DNA of 64,000 bases from Nageia nagi (GCA_050084985.1 JBITNC010000001.1:36766001-36830000), one strand, 5' to 3'. Shown: positions 35,991 to 47,786, counted from the stretch's first letter. The notes: generated by a model from the sequence alone, not told the origin. Program-made: numbers and translations.

Positions 35991-37150
35991 CCAAACCATT
36001 TTAATGAATAATAATTCATTGCAAGTATATACATCCTAAAGATCAAAAGAAAATATAGAGAATTCCATGCCATTAGTAGCATGCACATTATTCTTTACAC
36101 TACCAATGACATCCATTTCATCATCATTTTCCTACAATCAAATCAGATCCCTTCTATTTCAAGGTATAGATGTAAGTGTGAATGGTTCCTAAGTATCAAA
36201 CATACTAAATGACTAGATTCATTATTAAAGAAGTATAAGGGGAAAAATCACATCTTCCATTTTCACATCTAGATTTGGGATCGTACATCTACATTATCAT
36301 AATCATTTTCATTATTAATACAACATCATTCCTAAAGAGAGACTCTTCATCAGATTTTGCCTTAGTTGCACCATTCAAGGACCTTTCCTAGGGCATCCAA
36401 GTTAAAAGGGGGTAGCAAAGGACCCTCAATATCACCATCATTTGCATTCATCATCTTCAAACAATAAGGGATAGTACAAACAAGAGTTAAAAGTTCTCAA
36501 AAATATTTCTTCTACACTTCTTCTTTGGACATTTAATTTTATTATTTCAATCACACCTCCAAAAAGGGGCAAAATTTATGTGCTTAAAAATGAATTATTA
36601 TTTATTATATAATTCATTTTAGAGCCTTAATGATGTATTATATGAAAAGAGATTAAATAATACCCAAAGTCATATCAAGGCTATGTAATATGTCTAATGG
36701 ACCCTTGTGGCATGTACAAGAGGTCAAAAAGATCAAAGTCATATAAACTTGTATCATATATAAAGGCATCAATTGATGACCTTAAACCTTATGGGAAAGT
36801 GAATATGATGAGGACTTTATAGAGATTCTAGCACATGTTATATCACTTTGTTATGCATAAATATTATTCATAATTTATATCTTATATTTGTTATCTAATG
36901 ATTCTTCCATTTGCTCATTGCTACATTCTTGATTGCATTTGTTATATTGCTTATTTTAGGTTACTAGAGGCATACCTCTTTTAGGTTGCTAATGATGTGT
37001 AGTTGAATGAATGTATGCTTATATTTATACATGTTACTTCTAATAGAATGAATATGCAATTTAAATGAACACATGTATCTTTTTATTATTTGTTATTACC
37101 ATTTTTAGATATATTCATCAATAAAATAAAGTGTACCAATAGTGTATTAA
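35991..37150 (+). mobile_element. 3' end and LTR of a related element, plus orientation
   Basis: Sequence outward of the repeat array matches, in inverse orientation, 31242-31590 (shared CTCAAGGATCTTTCCTAGGG-like and ACACCTCCAAA words). It reaches a PPT (CCAAAAAGGGGCAAAA, ending about 36570) and an LTR start with a TTAAAAATGAATTATTATTTATT word like the other LTRs. A TATA box lies at about 36752-36760. Its other end is not visible. The LTR ends near 37150, before gag sequence of the minus element resumes. Confidence 0.6.
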
Positions 37151-37199
37151 TTAACCGACATAAGCAATTATATGCATTATTTTGGATCTAAAATATTAT

Positions 37200-37970
37200 A
37201 AGAAAAGTAATAAAACTTGGTTGAATTGGAAATATATACCTTCTATCTCTTGTTGTAGCTGATCTTGTCAATTTAGGGGGAGATGTAGGTGTGTCAACCA
37301 TGTTTACTAGCTTTTCCTATTTCTTTATAAATGTTTTTCAATTTTCCTTATTGTATGAAGTATATGTATACTTGAGATCCTTTAACTCAAGTAAAACTTT
37401 TTCTTTTTGCAACAACACTTTTACTAATACCCCAAATCCAATTCCCTAATTGGTTTGAGAATGCAAATTAATGATTAGTAAAATAAATTCTCTAAATATA
37501 CCATAAATTTAATTTTCACCCAATTTGATACAAATATATTTCCATACCTTTTTAAACCTTGGAATATATTTATCTAGGGTTTCATTATTTCCTTGGCATA
37601 TGGACATAGCTTTGTAATAGTTCCTTGCTCTTTGATGTTATATTTGTATTCACTCATAAATACATGTACCAATGACTCAAAATAGTATATGGATATCCTT
37701 AGCAAATAGTAGAACCATTGACTAACATCACCTTTTAAAATCCTTGGAAAAAACTTTACCATCAACTTCTCCTTTGATCCTAGTTTCAGAAAGCACTCCT
37801 AAAAGCTAATAAGATATTGCTTTTGGTATTGTTCCCTACTAAACATCTCAAACTTAGGGGTCTTATGATCAAGTGGTAGGGGATAATTATGGATATTATT
37901 TTAAAAGGATGTGGTGAAGATACCATCATAATCTTCCTCTTTTTTTTGGGATCTCTTATAAGTCTCAAGA
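37200..37970 (-). pseudogene. Ty3 Gag of the minus-strand element
   Basis: Open pieces at 37968-37786 and 37765-37574. The domain core reads LKGDVSQWFYYLLRISIYYFESLVHVF, then MSEYKYNIKEQGTITKLC. In broken frame comes a YIPRFKKVWKYI segment, and a Pro/Thr/Arg-rich tail near 37230-37300 (TPTSPPKLTRSATTRD). The core lines up with the gag of 7953-9170 (EWFYALPEGSI, FLEQYKHNIRQ, FMRFKKTWQQ). Inactive. Confidence 0.75.
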
Positions 37971-38212
37971 TTGGCTAACTTGTAGCAATTGTTAGATCTA
38001 GAACTAATTGTGAATTACTGATTAAACTCTACATTGAAATTAGTTTCTTAGTTATATCTACCACTTATTTTTATAAATATACCAAATACACCACGAATTG
38101 GTCTATTTTTACACTAAATCCTATAAACATTCTATGCATGTTGATAATAGTGTGAATCTTCACAAAAATCTCACTAGATCTTACTAAGAGGGAAATATGA
38201 ATTGAAAAATTT

Positions 38213-38225
38213 AGGTTCACCAAAA
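38213..38225 (-). other. Primer-binding-site-like motif
   Basis: Minus-strand TTTTGGTGAACCT directly after the 5' LTR, identical over 12 bases with 7862-7873. Confidence 0.6.
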
Positions 38226-38751
38226 TATGGCATCAAATGAATATGGTAAATAAGGCACCTTTGTCAAATACACATACACATTAAATAATATATATCATAC
38301 ATCAATCATAATTTCATACCATAAGAAATGAATGCTACCAATGTCCTACGAGCATGTTGTTAATGGATTGAAAGATGCAGATCTATAAGTAGAAATAAAA
38401 ATACGTGAAATAAGATGAAGGTTGTAACAAATATATGAATAGGTGGTGTTATGAAACACCTTTATTTTATTAAATCAAATGATATTACATGTTATCTATT
38501 GATGTTTATTGATACCTTTTTATGTTTCTTTTGATGTTCTTTTATATCACCATTTTGATCTTCTTTGATTCTTGGGATTGTTACCTTTTACCTTGTTTGT
38601 GGTGTCTCTTTTGATATTTGACACCTCTTACATTACACAATGGTCCATTACATTTCCTTGGGTATATTTTAACTCTATTTACAATAAATATTCCTTCATA
38701 CTATAAAATGAATTTTTAATAAATAAAAAAATTCATTTTTAGGCATTTACA
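38226..38751 (-). repeat. 5' LTR (526 bp) of the minus-strand Ty3 element
   Basis: Starts TGTAAATGCC on the minus strand; pairs with 30716-31241. Confidence 0.87.
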
Positions 38752-40849
38752 AATAATACAAATATAATCATAGCTATATGCCAAATAATCATAAATTGTA
38801 AGAAATTGACCATAATCAAATAAGTTACAACTAAATAATCCTAAAAATGAAAAATAATTTAAGATAATGTAAAAGGAATGACTCAAATAGTGACAAATAA
38901 CCGCATTAAATCATAAAATGGATGCATAGAATGAGGTACAAAAGTCTTCCAAATGATATGTCAAAATATCCACATGAAAATAATGAACATGCAAATAAGA
39001 AATAGTGACATTTAAAACAATGCAAAAATATGACTCAAACAAACCAAAATAAGAATTTAACAATTTTTACATGTTTAAAAAGTGGAAAAGAATGAAGAAA
39101 CTTGACTAATTAAAATATGAAAATGTTATGCCAACTTGAAAAATGGCTTAAAAAACATGATAGACAATAATTTGATCTAAATGTAGGAATAAATGGTTTG
39201 AAAAATGGAGTTCATTTGACCCTTTTTTGAAATTGAAACTAGAGGCTACTGGAGATAGTGCAAAAACCTTGAGTGCTCACTAAAGTGTGCTATTAAAACT
39301 ACCTTGAACTTTGGCTATCCAAAACTAATGAAATGAATTGAAATGATAATGAAATCATATCCACTGATTGTCGGTATATCAAAGATATGCTAAGAATTGA
39401 TAATATGGAAAATGGATATGGTCTTCTATGTTTAAAAATTTGAAATCAAAACCAACCTTATTAGGTGTAAAAATTTGAGTACCTTTATTCCTAAAGCAAA
39501 ATGGGGTTGGAAATAGTTAATAAATAACTCAAAATGATTTGGTATGACATGATAGGATGTAATGAGATGACACATGATCATTTTACATGATTAGACCATA
39601 CTATGAAATAGGATGAAACCTATATATGATGGTGCATATAAGCACAAGTGACCTAGTTTGGGCATGAAATAAACACATGATAAGTGATACAAAATGGATG
39701 AAACCTATGGATTATGGTTCTATGTATAAACAAAAGGTGAATTATATAAACAATTGGCCAATTTAACATGGTTAAACATGTTTTCATAAGCCAAATGAGA
39801 TATAATTTTAAAAAAATGATATAATCACAAAACAAGTTGGTACAAAATGAGGCACATGCACAAAACAATCATAAAGGTGACATTAAAATATCATATTAAA
39901 GGATAAATAATAACCATAAAATACCAAAATACAAGAGCATACATAAATGGTGAGGACTAGGGTATGTGGCATCTATGAATGCTCATTTATGGCACAATTC
40001 ATGACAATCTTGTATGGATTTTACCTAAGAAACCATGATAGTCATCAATCTATGATCAGTACTAAGGGAATGATTTTAAGATAACCTAATATATATTGAT
40101 TGAGACCTAAGTGGTTATATCATCACTCAAAAATTATGAATCATATATGGTGAATCATGATATAAATAAACATGCTAATATGTCATTGATAATGTTTATG
40201 TGATTAAGATGTGATAGGTCTAATACAAAAATCAAGGTAATACAACATAAACGCAAATAAAAGAAAATCAAGGAAATCAAGGCAAACAAATAACTTGGTC
40301 CACCTAGGTTTATTTTAATACTAAATTCCCCTTATGTTCATGACTATTTTAGCTCTATCAGAGATGCAAATATAATGTACAACAATCTCAACCAATATGA
40401 GGACCAAGGGTGGTGATAAATAATATGATAAATGAAATGTGAAGATAAGTGATGATAAAATATGATGATAGAATAATGACACATGGTTATAGGGATATGA
40501 ATTAATTGTGGCCACCATGCCCCCAAAAAAGGTAGGATGACTTTAAAAAGTGGAGGTCCATTTGAGTATCAATTCCTAATTGTATGATTAAAAATAAACA
40601 AAGTGGTGAGAAAAAGGAAATTGTATGAATTTTAAGCCTAATGAAATGCCTATATATAAGACACCCCTTATAACCTAACATAGTGTAGACAAGGAATTAG
40701 ATCAAGAAACATGCTTGAGTATACAAATTAAGGATGATAAAATGTATGCAAGATCAAAAAAAATAAATCAACATTATAATCAAGTACAAATATACATAAT
40801 CAAATAAAGCAAAGATCAAGTGTATAATGGATGAATATGGATGATGTTA
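38752..40849. other. AT-rich non-coding DNA
   Basis: No gene seen. It probably includes the 3' UTR and LTR of the Tat-like element to the right and the continuation of 29969-30715, but I found no matching second LTR. Confidence 0.4.
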
Positions 40850-42755
40850 ATAGGATCAAGCTCTTTCTTCCCTTCTAAATATGCTAAATGATATCTTCCT
40901 ATTCTAAATTTACTCTTAATAATGTAAGGCCCTAACTAATTTGGTGCAAACTTATCTTAGATAGATTGCTCTAGATGTGATTGCTTTTGATTCTATTTGA
41001 GAACTAGGTCCCTGACATCAAAGTTTTTAGGCTTGACCTTCTTATTATAGACTCATTTCAATAATTCCTTATATACATTATGATTTTTGATAGAATTGAT
41101 TCTCCTTTCATCAATAAGAGTAAGCTAATAGAGCTTTTTTAACTTACTCATTTGGAATGAGACCTTAAAGTTACACTCTTAAAGATAGGATCTCTAACTC
41201 AAGTGGTATGGTTGCTTCCACATTATAGACTAACGAAAAGGAGGTGTCACCTTGAGTATATTGATGCAAGTAAAATTCACGCATAAAGCATAGGAAAGAC
41301 ACTCATGCCAATTCTTATAATTACCATTGACCATATTTTTAAGAATAGTGACTATGGTTTTGTTTGTGTCCTTTACCTATCCATTTCCCTAAGGGTAATA
41401 TGGTGTAGAGAAAGAGTTTTTAAAATTATATCCATTACATAATCTCCTCACATTTTGATTCTTAAAGCTAATACCATTTTTTTTATATGATCCATATCAG
41501 AATACCAAATCAACATATGATGTGTATCTCAAATCAACATCCTCATTAGAAAGGAGAATATCTAAAGAGGAAGTATCCTGCATAGATGCCTCTTCTAATT
41601 AATATACTATGATCTAACCCTTAATTTATTTTTGGCTAATGAAAATTAAGTTAAAAATTTTACAAAAACATGATCCATTTGATTATCATCATGTTATGGT
41701 ATATCTTGCTTATCACATACTTAAGTGGATTAGATAAAGAAATCACATTGGTGGTGTAATTAATCATGTAATATCTCAATTTATTAGTTGGAAAGACAAC
41801 ATTAAAATAAACCTCATCAATGTAAACATATTTGATCTCATAATTAATAAGTGTATGACTAAAGTAATATATAGCTTGCTCCTTAGCTTAATCATTTTTT
41901 TTGGGTTAACATGACCACCAAAGTAAAGTTGATATTTAAAAGGTAAATATGAAAGGAAAATCATGTTTAGGAGGGATAAGCACTAGAGGAGTGGTAAAAT
42001 ATCTCTTGATATCATCAAATGCATATTAGTACTCCTCATTTCATTCAAACTTGATCCATTTCTTGAGAATCTCATTATTGTGTCAACACTTACCTAACAA
42101 TTGAGCTATGAATTACCTAATTCCTTGAATTTTCCCTTGAATACTTCTAAAATATTTTACATTTTATGCTGGCATATTGGTAATGACATTGACCTTTATG
42201 TGATATATCTCTATTCATATTTTGGAGATAATGAACCCTAGTAACTTTCCTAATGTGAAATTGAGGACACACTTTCTTATATTCAATATGATATTATACT
42301 TGATAAGATGCTCAAATACTTTATCTAACATCTCCAATGTTGTTCTTTATGTTCTAGATTTTTCCATAATATCATTTATGCAATCCTCAATATTGTCATG
42401 TATCATGTTGTAAAAATATATTTCATTGCTCTTTGATATGTTGCATTGACATTCTTGAGCCAAAAAAGCATTACCTTATAGACAAATGTTCCCCATGGTT
42501 TAGTAAAGTATATATTATGTTGATCTTTTAGGGTAACCCAAATCTAATTGTAGCCTAAGAATCAATCCATAAGGGAGAGCATATCATATCTTGTTATGTT
42601 TTAAACTAAGGTATTAATGTTAGGTAATAGAAAATCATCCTTAGTATAATTTGCATTGAGGTATCAGAAATCTATGCAAACCGTGATATGATGCTCTAGC
42701 TTATTAATGGGGACCATGTTGGAGACCCACTAAGGATAATCTATAGGCAAGCGGT
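40850..42755 (-). pseudogene. Tat-like Ty3 pol, downstream half (RT, RNase H, integrase)
   Basis: On the minus strand RT blocks run from 42720 (a VSNMVPI segment, then a CIDFRYLNANYTKDDFLL-like block) through KPWGTFVYKVMLFWLKN to the catalytic region near 42400. An RNase H segment follows (YYFSHTLINYEIKYVYIDE and FPTNKLRYYMINY, 41960-41780). Near 41500-41530 the text jumps from post-RNase H sequence straight into the late integrase core (GISFKNQNVRRLCNGYN, then STPYYP and a NGQVKDTNKT segment). The second RNase H and integrase N-terminus are therefore deleted. The integrase tail ends near 40860 (KFAPNQLGPYIIKSKF). The upstream half is at 51651-56040. Confidence 0.78.
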
Positions 42756-42760
42756 ATAAT

Positions 42761-43167
42761 CCCACACCCTAACATTTAATTAGGTTTATTTATGCTTTAG
42801 TTAATTTAATTATTTTCTTGTTTTGGCTTGTAATGTGAACTATCATATTTTGTAAGGCGAAGCATCATTTTTAATGTGAACCACCAATTAGGGTAGGAGG
42901 ACTATAAATACTTGTAAGAGGGGTAAAGATAGCATCTTGGAAAATCATTCATATTTTGAGTTGTAAGGAGGCAACCCCCTCAAAGTAGCTTATGATTCAT
43001 ATTTCTATTTAGTAAATTTATTCTATTATGTTATTTGTTTTTAATCTAAGTATTTCATTTTATTTTCTTTACTTGATGCATTATAAGTTTGTGGTTATTT
43101 TGTATTTTAATATTTCCTAAGATATTTTGCATAAACCCCTTTTTAATTCTATTGGGTTCCTAACACG
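42761..43167 (+). repeat. 5' LTR (~407 bp) of the plus-strand Ty3 element
   Basis: Shares TTAGTTAATTTAATTATTTT and TTACTTGATGCATT words, in the same order, with 51239-51645. Contains ACTATAAATA (42909-42918) as a TATA box. Left tip decayed (no TG), so start is set by the target duplication. Confidence 0.85.
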
Positions 43168-43179
43168 TGGTATCAAAGC
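43168..43179 (+). other. Primer binding site, initiator-Met type
   Basis: TGGTATCAAAGC directly after the LTR; differs from the usual TGGTATCAGAGC by one G-to-A. Confidence 0.88.
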
Positions 43180-43367
43180 TTCAATTTTGGCTACCTATGG
43201 GCATTTTTTTGTGGTTGCATCGAGTGAGAAAGCTAGAAATTATCTTTTTTATATCTGAAACTATGGCCATTTTTTTCAAATTAGAGGGTTGCATAGAAGT
43301 GAAACCCTAGAAATTACTATTTTTTTACCTAAAACCCTATCTATTTTTTTTAAAATATCAAAAAACT

Positions 43368-45290
43368 TATCTATAAACCCATTTCATGAATTCACTTTTG
43401 GATCTACACTTTGTTAATTTTAGTGCTTACAAAAATAAAAATCAATCACACAAAAAGATTGACATAATTTTACCCTAGTTTGATTGATGTGGTTTACATC
43501 TACCAAAAGTTGATCCATTATTGTAGAGTCCATTTTACAATTTCATTTGTATGAACTAATTTTTCTTCACTCTTTTGAAGCTAAAACACATGATCACTAT
43601 AAGCTCTCCATTGAATCCCTTTATTGAAGAAGACTCTCTTTCCAATGAAAGTCCTAAAGCATAGTTCTATTTCTTTTGTCCTAGGTTAACATTTTTGGAA
43701 CCACTCTTTGTCTTTTTTTAACATTCATTATGGAAATTATTTTGTCCACTTATTTTCCTTTTTTTAGAAACACTCTACACATTCTCCCATTTGGGAGCAT
43801 TCTCCCTAGATGGGGTTATAAATTTGGAGTGTATAGTTACAATAAGAAAAATCCAAACTTACACTATTTACCTTATTTTTTACAATATTTTCTCTCAACC
43901 TATTACCAATATTCTTCTACATTTTTCAAAAATTTGTTGGTTATTATCAACTCTAAAATTTAGCATTGGGCAACTCTATTGTGTAGGAGACACTTGGAAT
44001 TTTATGGATCTCTCTTGACCTCATTGATTGATGGCTTCCATTCCATGTAAAGATTTCCTTGGTGCCTAACATTTTTGATGTTGGATGATTACTCACTTCA
44101 TTTTGGTAGATGTTGGTCCATGATGGGTGGTGGATAACAAGCTCCCTTCCATAATGTGGGATGGTTCCTCACTATCTCATGTGTTCTCTTCTTGACACAT
44201 GCTTGGACTCCAACCTCCTTATTTCTCTTACTAGGTTGGAAAGTAGGGTTAATGCCTCAAAATATTCTTTGATATCCATTAACAAGGCTACCAGTATGGC
44301 TTCAACTCTCTAATGTAAGAATGTTATTTTTTCTTCCCTAGTTCATTCCACCATTTCATGGCAAAGGGAAATCTAAAGCTGTTAGGTTCCTAGAACCTTT
44401 GCCACTGTATCTAGGATCCCTCTTAACAATTTTTGCTAATTTAGCCTTTAGAATCAAGGAAAATAAGAGGTGTAGAATAGTGAGAAAGATATGGATCTCT
44501 TCACCTCTTTTTTTTCTACATTAAGAGGTTTGAAAGGTGGAATATAGCTTATTCTTTGATGTGAATTTCTTATTCTAAAGAAGAAGGGTTCTTGATTATC
44601 TGATAGAGAAGAGATATGGCCTCCATAGAGTTTGTATCATTAATATATAAATCCTTGGAAAGGGACTTTGTGGTATCAAGAATCAAAACCATTTATGGAT
44701 TCACATCAGTTCATCCTTCCCCTTCATGTTGGTTGGGTCTTTCTTTATGACATGGAAAACAAATGAAAGAGGCATTCATTATTTGACATTGCCCTTCTTT
44801 TGTAAGTGAATTTTAAATAAATGGATTTTAGCCAATTTTCCTACTTATATGTGTTTATCCCTCCACATCAAGTTTGATATTGATAGACTCTTTGTTGTAT
44901 GTTGGAACCATTAATGTTGACTAGTTGATTTATTATCCTTTCTTTTGTATGCACTAGGTCTTGATGACATGGCAGTCTCAATCTACTACTCTCCTTTTTC
45001 TTTTATTTCATGCATTTGACCATTCTTGATATTGATCATGTGAAATTCAAGTGCTATTAATCCTTATTATTAAATATTTTTGATATTTTAAAACCTTTGC
45101 ATTTAATAAATTATAATCTTTAATTATTATTTATTAAAATATTCAAACCTCAATAAACTATTCACATGATATCAAATTCTTGAATGGTCAAAGGTATTGG
45201 AGTGCTGATGGAGAACACTTTGTCTTGAATAAAATAGATCATAACTTTTGATACTTCTATTTATCACCTTATAAATTCCTTTTTGGATCA
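43368..45290 (-). repeat. 3' LTR (1923 bp)
   Basis: The minus strand starts TGATCCAAAAAGGAATTTAT. The far end aligns without gaps to the 5' LTR tip but has lost the terminal GGATCA (now AGATAA). Confidence 0.85.
43476..43505 (-). promoter_or_regulatory. Conserved LTR U5-type motif
   Basis: Minus-strand GATGTAAACCACATC..CAAACTAGGGTAAAAT, the decayed form of the GATGTAG..GAACCAGG.TAAAT motif seen at 45895-45925 and 58857-58890. Such a motif near the LTR end is common in plant retroelements; its function is not settled. Confidence 0.5.
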
Positions 45291-45303
45291 CTTGTCCCAT
45301 TTT
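45277..45303 (-). other. PPT and 3' LTR start
   Basis: Minus-strand AAAATGGGACAAG followed by TGATCCAAAAAGG. Confidence 0.6.
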
Positions 45304-45787
45304 AGGGGCTTTTGGTCCTACAAAAGTCTTGGGATCAAAACAATAAAAAACTAATCCATACACACAACCAAATCTACTTCTTGGATCACCTTCTCGAATT
45401 TACCCATTAGTATGAATTTTCTTAACCTTTTTAGGTACATCACTTTGCATTCTCAATGAATCAAGAGCAAAAGAATATTCACTTCTAACATAAAAACCTT
45501 AGTCATCACAACTATCAAGAATATGGGCCCTTATCCTCACTTTAGAATTCATTTTGAGATAACTATTATGATGGAATGATTTCATCAAATGCTAATGAAA
45601 TTGCTAGCTTCAAAAGTGAAAATTTACCTCAACCTTGCATGATTTAAAAACATGAATCAAATCCATTAGACTAGGTTATCTTGACTCTAAACTAGGCACA
45701 ACACTGAACTTCACAATAAAAGAACTCATTCTCTTTTTTGAAAAAGCTCCATTAGTTCCTAATCAAAGAACTTCTCTGATACCAACT
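45291..45787 (-). pseudogene. Unrecognised small relic ORF filling the interior
   Basis: From an ATG about 60 bp after the PBS, one minus-strand frame runs to the PPT, about 150 codons, with six stops (TAA, TGA, TAG, TAG, TAA, TAA). Recognisable pieces are SSFIVKFSVVPSLESR, MNSKVRIRAHILDSCDD, FALDSLRMQSDVPKKVKK and FGCVYGLVFYCFDPKTFVG. No zinc knuckle or gag domain. It may be a captured gene piece or the remains of an unknown element protein. The absence of frameshifts is the main argument that it was coding. Confidence 0.4.
45774..45784 (-). other. Primer binding site, initiator-Met type
   Basis: Minus-strand TGGTATCAGAG, an exact match to the usual plant site, three bases after the 5' LTR tip. 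Confidence 0.88.
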
Positions 45788-47786
45788 TGATCCACAAATT
45801 CATTTGAAAAATTCACTTTCAAATATTCATACTTTGTTAATTTTAGTGCTTGTTAAAATAAAAATCAATCACATAAAAATATTGACATAATTTTACCCTG
45901 GTTTGAGCGATGTGATCTACATCCAATGAAAGTCAATATATTATCATAGAGTCCATTTTACAATGTCATTTGTATGAACCATCTTGCTTCACTCTTTTGA
46001 AGCTAAAACACATGATCAATATAGGATCTCCATTGAATTGCTTCATTGAAATGACTCTCTTTTCAATGAAATTCCTAAAGCATAATTCCATATCTTTTAT
46101 CCTAGGTTGACATCTTTGGAACCACTCTTTATTTTTTTTACATGCATCATGGCAATTATTTTGTCAACTTCTTTTATAAAATAAGGGTTACAAATTTCAA
46201 GTTTACAGTTTACAATATTTTTTCACAACCTCTTAACAATATTCTTCTCCATTTTTTTTAATATATGTTGGTTATTCTCCTCTCTAAATTTTAGCATTTA
46301 GTTTATTTTTAGTCCTTTGAAATAGTAAATTTCATTTACTATTTCAAAATCCTATCAACAATTTTAACACTCAATTATTAATAGATGTTGAACCATAAAA
46401 TCCCAACTATTTACTATAATGGGTAGCTCTATTGTGTAGGAGACACTTGGCATTTTATGGATCTCTCTTGACCTCATTGATCAATAGCTTCCATTCCATG
46501 TACAAATTTCCTTTATGCATGATATTTTTGATGTTGGCCAGTTACTCACTTCATGTTGGAAGATGTTGGTCCACAATGGTTGGTGGATAATAGGGTCCCT
46601 TCCATAACATGGGTAGGCTCTTGGTTGACTCACAAGTTCTCTTCTCCATTCATGCTTGGAATCCAACCTCCTTACTTCTCTTACCAAATTGGAAAGTAGG
46701 TCTAATACCTCAAAATATTCCATGCTCTCCATTAACAAGGCTTCTAGTCTAGCTTCAACTCTTTGCTGTAAGAATGTTTTTTTTTTTCCAAGTCCATTTG
46801 ACCATTTCATAGGAAATGAAAATCTAGAGCTATGATGTTCTTGGAACATTTGCCATTGTATCCAAGATCCATATAACAATTTTTGTTATTTTAGCCTTTG
46901 GAATTAGGGAAAAGAAGGGGTGTAGAATAGTGAGAAGGCTATAGAGCTCTTCACCTTTTTTTTTTCTATGTTAAGAGGTCTAAAAGGTGGTATATATGTT
47001 GTTCTTTTTTACAAAGTGCATCTAAATAAGAGTAAGGGTTATTTATTATCTGAAGGAGAAGAGATATGGCCTCTGTAGAGTTTGTATCTTTAATATCTAA
47101 AGCCCTAGAAAGGGACTTTGTGGTTCTAGGAATAAAAGAGGTTAATGGATTCATAATAGCTCATCCAACCCTTTCATGTTGGTTGGGTATTTATTTTTGA
47201 TATGGAAAATAAATGAAAGATGCATTCACTATTTGATGTTGCCCTTCTTTTGTACATGGATTTTTAATATATGGGTTTTAGCCCATTTTCCTACTTATAT
47301 GTGTTTCTCCCTCCATGTTAGGTTTGATATTGATAGAGACTCTTTGTTGGATGTTGACACCATTAAATTTGACTAATTGATTGATTATTATTTATTTTTC
47401 ATGCACTAGGTCTTGATGACATGGTAATCTTAATCTACTACTTTCCTTTTTCTTTTGTTTCTTGCATTTGATCATTCTTGCTACCGCTCATGTGGACTTG
47501 AGGTCCTATTAATCCTTGTAAAATGCCAATGAACTTTGAACTAAAATTTAAATGAAATTTTATAGTTAAATCTTTTTGGAATTTTAAAACCTTTACATTT
47601 AATAAATATTAATCTTTAATTACTATTTATTAAAATATTAAAACCTTAATAAATTATTCATATGATATTAAACTCTGGAACGATTGAAAGCATCAAAGAA
47701 CCAGTGGAGAACACTTTGTCTTGAAGAAAAAAAATCACAAATTTTGAGATTTTTATTTTTTACCTCCAAAAATCCTTTTTGGATCA
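45788..47786 (-). repeat. 5' LTR (1999 bp)
   Basis: TGATCC..GGATCA tips on the minus strand. It matches 43368-45290 along its length, with small indels in homopolymers. Confidence 0.87.
46481..46879 (-). CDS. Open frame of 132 codons inside the 5' LTR
   Basis: The longest open frame in the nested element, fully inside the LTR. The segment RVEARLEALLMESMEYFEV, LLSNLVREVRRLDSKH, then a WRRE segment, is helix-rich. The other LTR encodes a homologous segment at about 44030-44330 (RVEAILVALLMDIKEYFEA, LLSNLVREIRRLESKH) with two stops shortly after it and a shifted upstream frame caused by a poly-A length change. Shared residues continue to TWNGS near 46490. I recognise no family. It may be a captured exon carried in the LTR, or a chance open frame in a well-preserved sequence. 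Confidence 0.35.
   Translation of the reverse strand: MLYGSWIQWQMFQEHHSSRFSFPMKWSNGLGKKKTFLQQRVEARLEALLMESMEYFEVLDLLSNLVREVRRLDSKHEWRRELVSQPRAYPCYGRDPIIHQPLWTNIFQHEVSNWPTSKISCIKEICTWNGSY

Larger units (their letters stand above)
30716..38751 (-). mobile_element. Ty3 LTR retrotransposon, minus strand, itself interrupted
   Basis: Two 526-bp LTRs at 30716-31241 and 38226-38751, a PPT beside the left one and a PBS-like motif beside the right one set the orientation. Gag (37200-37970) and integrase (32240-33140) are recognisable. The middle (about 33650-37190) is occupied by a Copia fragment, an N gap and an oppositely oriented relative. Target duplication is weak (AAAAA against AATAA). Its PBS, PPT, gag and LTR tips resemble those of the gag-only element at 7012-14242, so the two probably belong to one lineage. 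Confidence 0.8.
43368..47786 (-). mobile_element. LTR element with ~2-kb LTRs and 0.5-kb interior
   Basis: LTRs at 43368-45290 (3') and 45788-47786 (5') on the minus strand. Between them only 497 bp: an exact 11-base initiator-Met PBS beside the 5' LTR, one relic reading frame and a PPT-like AAAATGGGACAAG beside the 3' LTR. LTR tips are TGATCC and GGATCA. No gag or pol. It therefore moved with foreign enzymes. The LTRs are four times longer than the interior, unlike TRIM elements (short LTRs) or LARDs (long interior). Target duplication is unclear. Confidence 0.8.

Noticed and set aside
40321-40526. Two overlapping hydrophobic frames
   Set aside because: No motifs, AT-rich shadow frames in non-coding DNA.
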